From Pedobacter indicus (lineage in GTDB: Bacteria; Bacteroidota; Bacteroidia; Sphingobacteriales; Sphingobacteriaceae), in NCBI RefSeq assembly GCF_003449035.1, contig NZ_QRGB01000001.1, forward strand, positions 3,224,001 through 3,288,000: a DNA stretch of 64,000 bases, in the 5' to 3' direction. Position 1 is the first letter of the stretch, and each line of letters opens with the position of its first letter. This document shows positions 19,165 to 28,931 of the stretch, piece after piece. Made by a program: the position numbers and the translations under genes. The notes below the pieces were generated by a model that made no database searches, had not been told where the DNA came from, and saw only the letters and a list, made by a program, of their open reading frames with translations.

Positions 19165-20703
19165 TTATCGTATTTTATTTTGATCAGCGAGATTAGTAAC
19201 CTTATCGCTGTTAGCACTAAAGGACTGTATTAATTTGAATGTTTCTGGGATGGAGCTTTTCAGACGGTTCAGGATATCATCAGAAATATTCTCTTTACTA
19301 AAAGGCACTACTTTTACATATTCCTGAATTTCACCGGCATTACGTCCATATTTATAGTCGTATGTGAAACGGTCGGTACCCTCTAACTTTGTATTTTCAT
19401 TGTCAATATTCGGAACTGAAATAAAAAATTCACTTTGAGCCATGCTGCTGTTTTCATTAAATAGATTTTTCGCTTTTAGCGCTGCGTGTAATTCCTTAGC
19501 CACATATTCTGCCGGATCAATGATTTCGATCTGATCATCCATCAGGTCGCGGTAGATGTACTTACCATTTCTCTTGTAGTTATATAATTCAGCAAGCACT
19601 TCGTTTATTTCCGACCGTAAGTAAGGATAGTGTGTACAACCCAACACAAGAGCTTTCAAAGGTTTCGCGTCTGCATTATTTCGTAACTGTTCCATCAATG
19701 AAACCAGATGATAGCGTACATAATTCTCAGACGAGTTAATCTGGAGAATCTCACAATCATCCGTATTCTTTGAATCGCACAACATCTTGTGATGATCAAA
19801 ATCAAAATTATACACATCCATCAAGGTGCGATCAATCTGATAGTCCTTATTGTCCAGTGAAGGTCCCCGATAATCGTCTCGTGGTCCGGTAGCCGTACGA
19901 TCTATAAAATCCGGCTCTTCATCTACCGCCTCTGCCACACCATGCCCACCTTGATTGTAAATTTGAATATCACCCGTATAACCTAACTCCTCTTTCATTT
20001 CTTTCAAGGTATTTTCATAACCTTTTGATGCGATGGTCCCCACCGTTGCGAAGACTGCAATTGATCCATCTTCGTCTGCGTCAAAATGACTCAGTGTACC
20101 ACGTGAACCGGCGTTGATAACTCCAATGACGGGAATATCCAATCCTGATTTCTCAATGAATGCATCGATGTGTTCCTGACCATAGGCTGTGGCTGTATTG
20201 CAAGCAATGACCAGTGCTTTGATATGCTGTTTATCGTTCTTTGCAGTTTTAGCTTTCGCATTTTCATAATAATTACTACCCAGCATAAACTGCGCATCTT
20301 TGATAATATGCTCAAGTAGTAAATCGCTTTTTCCTTCTGCGTAATAGTTTCCATAAGGCATATTCGCTTGATCTGCCAGATAAATAAACTTTTCTGTACT
20401 GAAGTCTGGTTTGTCATCCGAACCGGCTCCCCGACTCTCATTCTCGTACTCATCATATCGAACCAGGGCATCTAAAACAGTCAAACCTCCGGTTCCTGAA
20501 TCAAAAACCCCGATGGGCAATGTTGCATCATCGGTTTCATATTGGTCAACATCGATATAATAAAAGCTGTTTTTGTCTTTTAAAATTGCTTCTTCGATGG
20601 GTAAAAGTGTGCCATCCTCGGCTTTGTTTTGATCATCCTGGGGATTATTACAGGCTGCAAAGGACAACATGAAACAGGTTATCACTTTTATCGTATTTCT
20701 CAT
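19165..20703 (-). CDS. Glutamate/aspartate racemase-like lipoprotein
   Basis: This 512-residue protein carries the MurI-family motifs: LPIGVFDSGTGGLTVLDAL at about 60-80, IYLADQANMPYGNY, the first catalytic Cys in VIACNTATAYG and the second in LVLGCTHYPYLR. Unlike cytoplasmic MurI (about 265 residues) it starts with a lipoprotein signal (lipobox SFAAC, Cys18) and has large insertions, notably between the two Cys motifs. Both catalytic cysteines are kept, so activity is plausible, but outside the cytoplasm. The reaction in the family is interconversion of L- and D-Glu (or Asp). The neighbours are an Ntn acylase and an SGNH hydrolase. This is not a housekeeping murI. Confidence 0.85.
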   Translation of the reverse strand: MRNTIKVITCFMLSFAACNNPQDDQNKAEDGTLLPIEEAILKDKNSFYYIDVDQYETDDATLPIGVFDSGTGGLTVLDALVRYDEYENESRGAGSDDKPDFSTEKFIYLADQANMPYGNYYAEGKSDLLLEHIIKDAQFMLGSNYYENAKAKTAKNDKQHIKALVIACNTATAYGQEHIDAFIEKSGLDIPVIGVINAGSRGTLSHFDADEDGSIAVFATVGTIASKGYENTLKEMKEELGYTGDIQIYNQGGHGVAEAVDEEPDFIDRTATGPRDDYRGPSLDNKDYQIDRTLMDVYNFDFDHHKMLCDSKNTDDCEILQINSSENYVRYHLVSLMEQLRNNADAKPLKALVLGCTHYPYLRSEINEVLAELYNYKRNGKYIYRDLMDDQIEIIDPAEYVAKELHAALKAKNLFNENSSMAQSEFFISVPNIDNENTKLEGTDRFTYDYKYGRNAGEIQEYVKVVPFSKENISDDILNRLKSSIPETFKLIQSFSANSDKVTNLADQNKIR

Positions 20704-20772
20704 CTTTTAAAATTTAGGGCGATAAAAGGATAAATTTAAAATAATTTAGCGAAACAAAAGATTATGCAACGC

Positions 20773-21111
20773 CTATAGATCAATCCGGTCTCCGTGTGAT
20801 TTAGGTTCGGATATGACGATAAATTCGAGCATCTTATCGGATTTGTTGAAAATACGGTGTGTCTGTTTTAGAAGTATATGAAAGCCCTGCCCTTCCTTCA
20901 CCTCAAATATTTCATTTTCGACTTCGAATACCGCAGTTCCTTTTAGGATATAAAAAAACTGCTGAGCGCTAGTGTGATAATGTAAGTTTTCTGATGAGCC
21001 AGGTGGCATTTTTTCTTGGATAATACTTAGTGAATCGGTTTGCACCAAATGCCATCCGTCGCAAGCATCTCCCCAATAATAATGTTTACTATTTGTTGTG
21101 TCTTTAATCAT
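20773..21111 (-). CDS. Small cupin-domain protein
   Basis: This 112-residue single-domain cupin has a first cupin motif (NLHYHTSAQQFFYILKGTAV) and a second (GQGFHILLKQTHRIFN). His and Glu/Gln residues in these strands could bind a metal. It lies 69 nt upstream of the racemase-like gene on the same strand and may be the first gene of that group or an independent gene. The substrate is unknown; small cupins range from sugar isomerases to sensors. Confidence 0.85.
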   Translation of the reverse strand: MIKDTTNSKHYYWGDACDGWHLVQTDSLSIIQEKMPPGSSENLHYHTSAQQFFYILKGTAVFEVENEIFEVKEGQGFHILLKQTHRIFNKSDKMLEFIVISEPKSHGDRIDL

Positions 21112-21255
21112 CTCCTTAGGGTCTATTTCAATAATGATATTTTCGTCTGCACTTCAATATACACTATTTGGATAGCATATAAAACCATGTCACTTTCATG
21201 TTAAAAAAAAAAGAAATAAAATGTTAAAAAATTTTTATTAATGAATTCAATGATT

Positions 21256-21263
21256 TACTTTTG
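21256..21263 (+). promoter_or_regulatory. Candidate -7 promoter box of the second susC
   Basis: TACTTTTG fits the TAnnTTTG consensus and would give a 5' leader of about 30 nt before the susC start at 21302. No convincing -33 TTTG was found at the usual spacing, so this is a partial match. Confidence 0.4.
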
Positions 21264-21301
21264 ATTAAGTTATACATAATACTAACCTAAATTGATTAAT
21301 C

Positions 21302-24300
21302 ATGAGTAAAAGGTTTACAATTTTTAAAGCATTATTAATGGTACTAATGCTTTTTTTTACGGGTTCGCTGTTTGCACAGACAGTAACCTATCAAGGTCGG
21401 GTCATTGAGGACCAGACAGAAATTGCTTTGCCCGGCGTTACGGTTCAGGTAAAAGACCAATCGCGAACAACACAAACCGACGAAGCGGGCAGCTTCAGGA
21501 TTGAAGCGAAAAGCGGTGATGTTCTTGTTTTTAGCTATATCGGCTTCGAATCTCAAGAGCTTATCCTTTCTGATGAGGTTTCAGTTACCGTGATATTAAA
21601 GTCAGATTCAAAACAGTTAGATGAGATTGTCGTCACGGGATATGGCGGTACACAACGACGTTCGAAGTTGACGAATTCAATTGCGACGGTCAAGGCTGAA
21701 ACCTTTGAGAAAGGTGTTTTCTCAAATCCTGCACAGGCATTATCAGGAGCCGTATCAGGCTTAAAAGTTGTTCAATCATCTGGTAAACCTGGTGCCGTAC
21801 CATCAATCGTCTTACGTGGAGGAACAAACCTTGACGGCTCGGGGTCCCCTTTGGTATTGATCGACGGACAGGTTCGTGGGATTAGTGATGTAAACCCAGA
21901 GGACATCGCTTCTATGGAAGTATTGAAAGATGCTGGCGCAACAGCACTTTACGGTGCCAGGGCTAACAATGGGGTACTTTTGATAACAACTAAAAAAGGT
22001 AAGACAGGAGTGTCTGACATTACGGTAAAGACCCGTATGAGTCTAAATTACATGAATACCCCTTATGACTTTATGAATGCGAAAGACTATTTAACTTGGG
22101 TAAGACAAGGTGTTTACAATTCAGGGCATGTTTTTCAGAATAGCAGTGGTGCGTGGACAGGCCATGGAGCCGGTGTCCAAGCAAACTTGGAAGGTGCCCA
22201 ACCTTTCGGTCTTGGTAACAGGTATTTTGATGATAATGGAGACCCTCTTGATGGGAACAAAACTGGTCAGGCTATTTGGAGCCCGATGCGACTTACCGAG
22301 AATTTGAGATTTTTATTAAATCAAGGATGGCAATCAATGACCGACCCAATAACGGGAGAGGAAATTATATACTCTGAATTTGATAGATCGTCAACCGCAT
22401 TCGAAAATCCGGCACTCACGCAAGATTATAACATTGCAATGAGTGGCGGTAGCGACAAAGGACACTATTATGCGGGAATTGGCTATCAAGATGCAGAAGG
22501 AAGCCCCGCAAAGACCTGGTACAAAAGACTAACAGTTCTGTTCAACGGAGACTACCAAGTTAAGGATTGGTTAAAGTCTAGCACTTCATTGAACTTTAAC
22601 AATGCAAGATGGTACGATATCACCAATACATCAGAGGCAAATTATTTTGCCCGGATGCAAAGCGCACCGCCAACCCAGCGTGAATATAATGCAAATGGAG
22701 AATTATTGTTGGGAACGAACAGTGGTGATGGTAACCCTTTGTACAATATTGATAAATTTAAGAGAGACAACCAAACCGATAAGTTTACCATCATACAAAG
22801 CTTTAAAGCCGATATATATAAAGGATTGAGCTTTAACTTGAATGCAAACTGGATGTATGACGAAGGTTTTTATGAATCATTCAACAAAGACTATCTGGCT
22901 AGTCCGGGGAACGTCAACACATCGAGAAACTCTTCAGCCAGCTTTGCTAGAACGCGCTCTCAAACCTACAATGGGGTTCTAAATTACAACACGATTATTA
23001 ATGAGGCGCATTCAATCGACGCACTAGCCGGTGCTGAATTTTACGATGCATATCAAAAAGGAATGTCTGCAAGTGGATCAGGTGCACCTACAGACGACTT
23101 TTCGGACCTCGCCTTAACTTCAAGCGATGAAGGAAGAAGAAATATTGACAGCTATCATGTAAGAGAGCGAATTTTATCCTTTTTTGGTCGTGTCAATTAT
23201 GATTACAAAGCTAAGTATCTATTATCGCTAACAGCCCGCCAAGATGGTTATTCCAAACTGCTAGGAGACAACCGTTGGGGATTTTTCCCGGGTGTGTCAG
23301 CCGGATGGGTTCTATCTCAGGAAGACTTCATGCGTGAACATAGCGATGTTCTATCCTTTTTAAAGCTACGCGCTAGCTATGGTCTAAATGGAAATGTTTC
23401 CGGCATTGGCGCTTATGAACTACAAGGTTCATATGGATCAACGATGTACAATAACCAAGTTGGATATGTTATCGGAAGTATACCTAACCCGGGTCTGAAA
23501 TGGGAGCGTTCGCAGACATTTGAGGTAGGTGTTGACATGGGCTTTTTGCAAAACACAATTAATGCAAACGTGACTTATTATAACCGTTTGACGGTAGACA
23601 AATATGCTTCCATCCCACTGCCTATTACATCAGGAATTTCCGGCATCAGGTCGAATAATGGTGAATTCCGCAATCAGGGAATTGAACTTGACTTAGGGTT
23701 CAACGTGTTACGGAGAGACGATATAACATGGAACATCAATGCAAACATCGCGTACAATAAAAACACAATCGAAAAGCTTCCTGATAATGGTTTAGAAAAT
23801 AACCGCCAAGGTGCATATCAAGTATATGACCCAGGAACGGGTGAGCTGACTTGGGTTGGTGGATATCAGGAAGGGCAAACTCCCGGAGGGTTATGGGCTT
23901 TTGAAGCTTTAGGAATATTTAAAGATGAGGCCGAAGTTGAAAGAATAGCTGGTAACAGAATTGACATGACTTCAGGTAACAACGGAAGTAACGGCCGTAG
24001 GCTATATGGCCCTAATCTTTGGAATTCGATGAGCGACGCGGAAAGAGGTTCGGGCTTACCGATCCAACCCGGTGATGTTAACTGGAAAGACGTAAATGGA
24101 GATGGAACCATTGATAACTTTGATATGGTCTATATTGGCAATACAACTCCAAAATGGTTTGGTGGATTCAGTACCGATGTTCGGTGGAAAAACCTGACGC
24201 TATCTGCCCGATTGGATTATGCACTTGGGTTCAAACAAGTCGATGTCGTTATGCCGTGGTTTATGGGGATGATGCAAGGTTCATTTAATACTTTGGTGGA

Positions 24301-24634
24301 AACGAAAGACACCTGGACTCCGGAAAACGTAAATGCACCATACCCAACTTACACCTGGGCGGACCAACTCGGCAAAAGAAACTATGCGCGTAATACTTCT
24401 ATGTTTATTTACGATGCAAGTTATTTATCGTTCAGAGAAGTATCTTTGTCTTACGCGGTTCCGGTAAGTCTACTGGAAATCAAAGGATTCTCGGACATTG
24501 AGGTATCAGTTACAGGACAAAACCTTGGTTACATCTCTCAATCAAAAATGTATTCGCCAGAAGTAGGCGGAAATGTAGGCGGTGGATACCCATTGCCGCG
24601 GACAATTGTTTTTGGATTGAGCCTTAAATTCTAG
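21302..24634 (+). CDS. SusC/RagA TonB-dependent transporter, no STN domain
   Basis: This second SusC is also 1110 residues but lacks the STN domain, so it is not predicted to signal to an ECF/FecR pair. The signal peptide ends at LFAQT. A CarboxypepD_reg-like domain at about 27-105 (YQGRVIEDQTEIALPGV) is followed by the TonB-box region LDEIVVTGYGGTQRR, the plug (LVLIDGQVRGISDVNPED) and the beta-barrel, ending FGLSLKF. It partners the SusD gene that starts 37 nt downstream. No degradative enzyme is adjacent, so the substrate is open. Confidence 0.93.
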   Translation: MSKRFTIFKALLMVLMLFFTGSLFAQTVTYQGRVIEDQTEIALPGVTVQVKDQSRTTQTDEAGSFRIEAKSGDVLVFSYIGFESQELILSDEVSVTVILKSDSKQLDEIVVTGYGGTQRRSKLTNSIATVKAETFEKGVFSNPAQALSGAVSGLKVVQSSGKPGAVPSIVLRGGTNLDGSGSPLVLIDGQVRGISDVNPEDIASMEVLKDAGATALYGARANNGVLLITTKKGKTGVSDITVKTRMSLNYMNTPYDFMNAKDYLTWVRQGVYNSGHVFQNSSGAWTGHGAGVQANLEGAQPFGLGNRYFDDNGDPLDGNKTGQAIWSPMRLTENLRFLLNQGWQSMTDPITGEEIIYSEFDRSSTAFENPALTQDYNIAMSGGSDKGHYYAGIGYQDAEGSPAKTWYKRLTVLFNGDYQVKDWLKSSTSLNFNNARWYDITNTSEANYFARMQSAPPTQREYNANGELLLGTNSGDGNPLYNIDKFKRDNQTDKFTIIQSFKADIYKGLSFNLNANWMYDEGFYESFNKDYLASPGNVNTSRNSSASFARTRSQTYNGVLNYNTIINEAHSIDALAGAEFYDAYQKGMSASGSGAPTDDFSDLALTSSDEGRRNIDSYHVRERILSFFGRVNYDYKAKYLLSLTARQDGYSKLLGDNRWGFFPGVSAGWVLSQEDFMREHSDVLSFLKLRASYGLNGNVSGIGAYELQGSYGSTMYNNQVGYVIGSIPNPGLKWERSQTFEVGVDMGFLQNTINANVTYYNRLTVDKYASIPLPITSGISGIRSNNGEFRNQGIELDLGFNVLRRDDITWNINANIAYNKNTIEKLPDNGLENNRQGAYQVYDPGTGELTWVGGYQEGQTPGGLWAFEALGIFKDEAEVERIAGNRIDMTSGNNGSNGRRLYGPNLWNSMSDAERGSGLPIQPGDVNWKDVNGDGTIDNFDMVYIGNTTPKWFGGFSTDVRWKNLTLSARLDYALGFKQVDVVMPWFMGMMQGSFNTLVETKDTWTPENVNAPYPTYTWADQLGKRNYARNTSMFIYDASYLSFREVSLSYAVPVSLLEIKGFSDIEVSVTGQNLGYISQSKMYSPEVGGNVGGGYPLPRTIVFGLSLKF

Positions 24635-24671
24635 TTAGCTATTCGATTATTGAATCAAAAAACATAAAATC

Positions 24672-26237
24672 ATGAAAATATTTAAGTATATAGTCGTCCT
24701 CATCTGTCTGTCGGCAGGCCTTGGATCATGTAACTCACTTGACCTAGCACCTGAGGATTATTACGGAAGTGGGAACTTCTGGAACAATGAAGCTCAGGTA
24801 GAAGGCTTTGTTGTCGGCATGCACAGCCAAATGAGAAATTTAAGTACAACTTTTTGGGTAATGGGCGAAGCTCGTGGCGGACTGCAAAAAGATGGTGTTT
24901 CATCTACTGCAACTAGCTTGAACTATTCGAGCCCAATAAAAGACCAAGATTTCACCAAAGATAAAACTGGCATAGCCTCTTGGGGAGGCCTGTACGGACA
25001 GATTTTAAATATTAACCTTGGAATCGACAAAGTAGAAAATGAATGCCCGTTTCTTTCAGATGAAAGTCGTGGTTATTACCTGGGACAACTATACGGCATC
25101 AGAGCATTCTATTATTTCTGGTTATACCGTACCTATGGCGGTGTGCCGCTCGCTACTGACACAAAGGTACTAGAAGGTACTAGAACAGCGGAGCCTCTAT
25201 ACCTAGAAAGATCCAGTCCGAAGGAAACATTGGATTTCATTAAAAACGATGTAGAAAAATCGATCAATCAATTTGGATCAAACCAAACAATAGGTGGAAA
25301 CAAATCTCATTGGTCAAAATTTGCCTCCTTAATGTTAAAAGCTGAAGTTTATCTTTGGTCAGCTAAGGTAACTACTGGAGATCAAACTCCGGCAACGAGC
25401 GATTTGTCAACAGCGGAAGCAGCATTAAACGAAGTAAAAGGCCAATTTTCATTACAATCGAACTTTAACGATGTCTTCTCTTATAATCAAAAAGGTAATA
25501 GCGAAATCATCTTCTCTTTACGCTTCATGGATAATGAAGCGACGAATAACGTAAGTCAGTTTGTGTATTCAGACAACGTATTTATTGGCGTAAAGTATGA
25601 CAAAGATGGCAAAGTGATGGGAGATACCTTACAGCTTAAAGGAAATGGTTTGCTTAGGAATGAATATTATTTTGACCTATTCGAAAGCTACAGCGATCTA
25701 GATAAGCGGAAAGAAGCAACCTTTCTTGATTTTTATGACAAAAATTCGAGCGGAGAGGCTATCAATGGCGGACTGATTCTAAGGAAATTTTTAGGACTGA
25801 TTAACAGCAACGGAAACCGCGTATATGCAGACGATATTCCTGTATACAGATATGCCGACGTGCTGCTAATGCTTGCAGAAGTAGAAAATAAAAAAGGCGG
25901 AGACCCCTCTTCTTACATCAATCAAATTCGTCAGCGAGCTTATGGTTCGGATTATAATGCTGCCGTACATGCTTATACTAACCAAGGTTACGCAGCTAAT
26001 GAACTAGCTATCTTGTATGAACGTGACAAGGAATTTGTTTTTGAAAATAAACGTTGGTTTGATGTATTGCGCTTACAAGATGCTGGCGGAAAACCGCTGG
26101 TATTCTCTTCAACCTTGGATTATGGTAAAGTTCCGGTACTAACCACCGGAGATTCACACAAAGTATTGTGGCCGGTGGACGTTACGACACTTAACAATGA
26201 TCCGAAATTGACGCAAACACCAGGTTATGAATTATAA
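24672..26237 (+). CDS. SusD/RagB nutrient-binding lipoprotein
   Basis: This 521-residue surface lipoprotein has lipobox GLGSCNS (Cys20). Family features include IRAFYYFWLYRTYGGVPLA in the first half and VLLMLAEVENKKGG, YERDKEFVFENKRWFDVLRL near the end. It acts with the SusC encoded just upstream. Transcription of the pair ends at the hairpin that follows. Confidence 0.93.
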   Translation: MKIFKYIVVLICLSAGLGSCNSLDLAPEDYYGSGNFWNNEAQVEGFVVGMHSQMRNLSTTFWVMGEARGGLQKDGVSSTATSLNYSSPIKDQDFTKDKTGIASWGGLYGQILNINLGIDKVENECPFLSDESRGYYLGQLYGIRAFYYFWLYRTYGGVPLATDTKVLEGTRTAEPLYLERSSPKETLDFIKNDVEKSINQFGSNQTIGGNKSHWSKFASLMLKAEVYLWSAKVTTGDQTPATSDLSTAEAALNEVKGQFSLQSNFNDVFSYNQKGNSEIIFSLRFMDNEATNNVSQFVYSDNVFIGVKYDKDGKVMGDTLQLKGNGLLRNEYYFDLFESYSDLDKRKEATFLDFYDKNSSGEAINGGLILRKFLGLINSNGNRVYADDIPVYRYADVLLMLAEVENKKGGDPSSYINQIRQRAYGSDYNAAVHAYTNQGYAANELAILYERDKEFVFENKRWFDVLRLQDAGGKPLVFSSTLDYGKVPVLTTGDSHKVLWPVDVTTLNNDPKLTQTPGYEL

Positions 26238-26260
26238 TACTTTCTAGGTTGGTTTATATG

Positions 26261-26293
26261 AAGAAGGCGCTCGGAAAGGGCGCCTTCTTTTTT
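26261..26293 (+). terminator. Intrinsic terminator after susD
   Basis: A perfect 10-bp stem (26261-26270 with 26280-26289) is followed by a T run to 26293. It lies 24 nt past the susD stop. A nominal reading frame across it is an artefact. Confidence 0.85.
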
Positions 26294-26558
26294 GTTGCTC
26301 TTCTTTATTGCTGCGACACATCAATTTTAGGTCGTACTTTAAAAAACACTAAATCCCTGCGCATAACTTTTCACCTACCTGTAAAAATGTTGCTGACAGG
26401 TACATCATTATACTTTCAAGTCCAACATCGAGGCGGTTATAGTAATGGTGAAAAAACAACCATTTTTCGACATGAATATTATTTCATGATGAACCATTCG
26501 ACATGAGTAGATGATAAAGATGGAATTGATCCGTAAAAATCGCATTAGACAGACTCGT
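26294..26558. other. Non-coding stretch after the terminator
   Basis: I see no convincing gene in these 265 nt. The short frames here have no recognisable product and no start context. Confidence 0.5.
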
Positions 26559-26831
26559 TTAATGCAAAAAGGCGCTATTTCTAGCGCCTTTTGTGATCCC
26601 GCTGGTACAGAACTCAAACTCTTTGTTAGAAGATTTGAGACGATTTTCCTCATTAAAAATTGATAAATCTAAAAGATCAAGCGATACAGTCTGAAAGCCA
26701 GGAAAGTATGCTACGTAAAACTTATCTGAACTCATTTTCCGCTCCCGATTAGGTGCCAATGAGGCTTCCTGCATAGAAATCTGGAATATGAGATCAGCAG
26801 AGTCATTTTCATTGATCAATGCCTTGACCAA
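26559..26831 (-). CDS. Doubtful 90-residue ORF, possibly a gene remnant
   Basis: The frame encodes MVKALINENDSADLIFQI and ends by reading through the 53-nt repeat and its hairpin (NRLKSSNKEFEFCTSG). The second copy of the repeat near 29.25 kb reads nearly the same peptide in the same relative frame, so the C-terminal part comes from the repeat and not from a protein family. The first 60 residues resemble nothing I know. It may be a small real gene or a degraded end. Confidence 0.25.
   Translation of the reverse strand: MVKALINENDSADLIFQISMQEASLAPNRERKMSSDKFYVAYFPGFQTVSLDLLDLSIFNEENRLKSSNKEFEFCTSGITKGARNSAFLH
26567..26592 (-). terminator. Hairpin beside repeat copy 1
   Basis: A perfect 10-bp stem (26567-26576 with 26583-26592) has a 6-nt loop. 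On the minus strand it follows repeat copy 1 and is followed by T residues, as an intrinsic terminator would be. Repeat copy 2 has an analogous but unrelated hairpin. Confidence 0.6.
26593..26645 (-). repeat. 53-nt direct repeat, copy 1
   Basis: It aligns without gaps to 29220-29272 with 47 of 53 positions identical. Read on the minus strand, the part near the hairpin (GTTCTGTACCAGCGGGATCA) recalls the 3' end of a tRNA, but no complete tRNA is present. The two copies flank the flavodoxin/UbiA gene and recombinase debris. Confidence 0.7.
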
Positions 26832-26967
26832 AATATTATAATGATCATTTAGCTTAAATGGAATTGTATCTTGACCATTTGCAATGCCAACAACAGAAAT
26901 TCAATGGAGGAAAATTAAAAAATATCGGTTCATTTGGAATCTTAATAATATTTCAAAATTTGAAACT

Positions 26968-28497
26968 TTATAAAAGATTAAAAAAAGGCACTAAAGTATA
27001 CCAAAGGATATACATAAGTGCAATGCCCATAATGCCATCAATACGATCAGGTTTTTCTGGTTTATTGATGTATTGGTAAAGTAAATATAACAACCAGGCA
27101 CCGTGCAAAAAGGCTGTATAAATAATATCCGAATAAATCCTATTCAACAGCACATCCTTCTTCAAAAGCAGGACAGAACTCATGGACAACAAGACGGAAA
27201 TCCCCGCCAAATTGGTCGCCCTCACCTTTCCAAGCCTAACCACCAAGGTTCCTTTTCCAGCAGCTCGGTCGGCATCATGATCAGGTATTCCAGCCATTAT
27301 AATCGCCGGAACAATGGAAAAGAACAAGGGAATACCAACCACCCAAGAATAAATATTATTCAACGCTCCACCCTGATAAACAAAACCACAGATAATAACG
27401 GCAAAACTATGCGTAACTCCCACCACAATCTCGCCCCAGCCATTGTAGGAAAAACTTAAAGGCGCGGCTGTATAAGAAACCGCAATAAAAAACATGAGGA
27501 CAGTAACCAACAAAACATGCATAACGGAAGCAATAGCGAATATGCCCATGAACACACAGAGAACCGCCAATACTACTAACAGATATTTCAAGGAATTGGT
27601 ATAAGCTTTTTCACTCAACACACCATCGACCAATACCCTCGATCCCCCAGAAAATGTACTGAAATGTTTATTCAACCGATCGCTTTCCCGATCTAAATAA
27701 TCGTTACTGAAAACCGTGATCACCTCGATCAAAAATAAAACAAGATATCCCAATACGAAAATCCAAGGGTTAATAGGCCCTGCTAGTTCTGCAAATAAAA
27801 AAGCACCAATAGCATAGGCAAAGAAGGTCATGGGATAGAATTGCAATCGAATCGCCTTGATCCAGGGCATGATCTGATCCATCAACTTTTCCCAAGGAGT
27901 CAGTACGCCATTTTCAAGCGATTTTCCTTGATGATAGACCTTGGTAAGCCACTCCTCCTTCTTTTCATCAGAAGAGTGCTTTACCGGACTGATCAGCATA
28001 CTCCTTACAGGACTCACACCACAGAATTTTAAGGTAGCATTTTCTAACGATCTTCTCGAAGGTGCTCCATTAATCAAACGGTCTATCAATACAGGCGTAT
28101 CCATGGTAATGATCAACTGGGCAGTTTTTGGGCGGAGCAATTTTTTAAAGGCATCCGGCTGAATCTCGTAAAAGGCAAATCCAGGAACAAATACTCGATC
28201 GATAAAACCCTTTAATAAAGCGGGCATATTTCCCCACCAGGTCGGATAGACAAAAACAAGATGATCCGCCCATCTTATCAATCGCTTGGCCTCCTTGAGA
28301 TCCTCCTCTTCAAGTTGATCCTGCGGGGAAGGAATCTGAACATGCAAATCGAAGTGAAGATCAGCCAGATGTAGGAATTCCACATGCGCCCTAGCTGCCT
28401 TTGCCCCTGCCACATAGGATTCGGCCAAGGCCGCATTATAGCTGTCTTTACGGGGATGCCCCAAAATAACCAAAACCTTGATGCTAGCTTCCTTCAT
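26968..28497 (-). CDS. Flavodoxin-fold NAD(P)H oxidoreductase fused to UbiA prenyltransferase
   Basis: This is a two-domain protein of about 509 residues. I place the start at the ATG at 28497 (MKEASIKVLVILGHPRKDSY); a longer frame begins with TTG inside what looks like debris. Residues 1-200 are a flavodoxin-like NAD(P)H:quinone oxidoreductase domain (VFVYPTWWGNMPALLKGFID). Residues about 225-509 are a membrane UbiA domain with the first Asp motif NDYLDRESDR and the second GIPDHDADRAAGKGT. UbiA enzymes transfer prenyl chains to aromatic acceptors. Fusion to a quinone reductase suggests coupled reduction and prenylation in quinone-type metabolism. It stands alone between two repeats, with no quinone-pathway neighbours. 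Confidence 0.82.
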   Translation of the reverse strand: MKEASIKVLVILGHPRKDSYNAALAESYVAGAKAARAHVEFLHLADLHFDLHVQIPSPQDQLEEEDLKEAKRLIRWADHLVFVYPTWWGNMPALLKGFIDRVFVPGFAFYEIQPDAFKKLLRPKTAQLIITMDTPVLIDRLINGAPSRRSLENATLKFCGVSPVRSMLISPVKHSSDEKKEEWLTKVYHQGKSLENGVLTPWEKLMDQIMPWIKAIRLQFYPMTFFAYAIGAFLFAELAGPINPWIFVLGYLVLFLIEVITVFSNDYLDRESDRLNKHFSTFSGGSRVLVDGVLSEKAYTNSLKYLLVVLAVLCVFMGIFAIASVMHVLLVTVLMFFIAVSYTAAPLSFSYNGWGEIVVGVTHSFAVIICGFVYQGGALNNIYSWVVGIPLFFSIVPAIIMAGIPDHDADRAAGKGTLVVRLGKVRATNLAGISVLLSMSSVLLLKKDVLLNRIYSDIIYTAFLHGAWLLYLLYQYINKPEKPDRIDGIMGIALMYILWYTLVPFFNLL

Positions 28498-28917
28498 ACC
28501 TGCTCTTTTAGAAAAAACAAGCAAGCCCAACAACTGTTTAATCAAATACAATTCTTCCGCCAATCGTTTGATTTTAGGTATAATATTCGAGATATAAGTT
28601 CTGGTAATTTCAAATCGCTCAGGGATATTTTCATCACGCGCATCCAAGTCTACCGCTAAGGTCAAATTTACCCCAACTATATTTTATTTTGAGGGTATTG
28701 ATATAATCTACATTGTTTTCAATATCCCAATGCGCGATACATTTTTTCGCTGCATCCACCGGCAGCTCTTTAAAAATTTCAAAGCCGGCATCATTTTCGG
28801 ATCCAATAACAGTTCTTTAGCTCGCTCCACCCGGAACGAATTGATGAACTGGAAAAAAAATTGCTGAAAACCGTTGTTGATGATATAGGACAATTGATGG
28901 CTGCTAAGCACAGACAC
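28498..28917 (-). pseudogene. Remnant of an AraC-family regulator and unrecognised coding debris
   Basis: Near 28917-28790 the minus strand encodes LSSHQLSYIINNGFQQ and FFQFINSFRVERAKELLLDP, the start of an AraC-type DNA-binding domain. It then breaks: the frame ends after a few unrelated residues and the second helix-turn-helix is missing. Further coding-like pieces follow in two other frames (GFEIFKELPVDAAKK; then DENIPERFEITRTYISN up to the UbiA start). I do not recognise these. The segment is probably an eroded regulator plus other debris. Confidence 0.55.
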
Positions 28918-28931
28918 TTTGTTAAAGCAGA

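Noticed and set aside
26249-26506. Plus-strand frame of 85 codons after susD
   Set aside because: It runs straight through the perfect susD terminator hairpin and has no family resemblance.
26593-26645. A tRNA gene at the repeat
   Set aside because: Only a 3'-end-like stretch is visible. No acceptor 5' half, D-arm or anticodon arm could be found on either copy.
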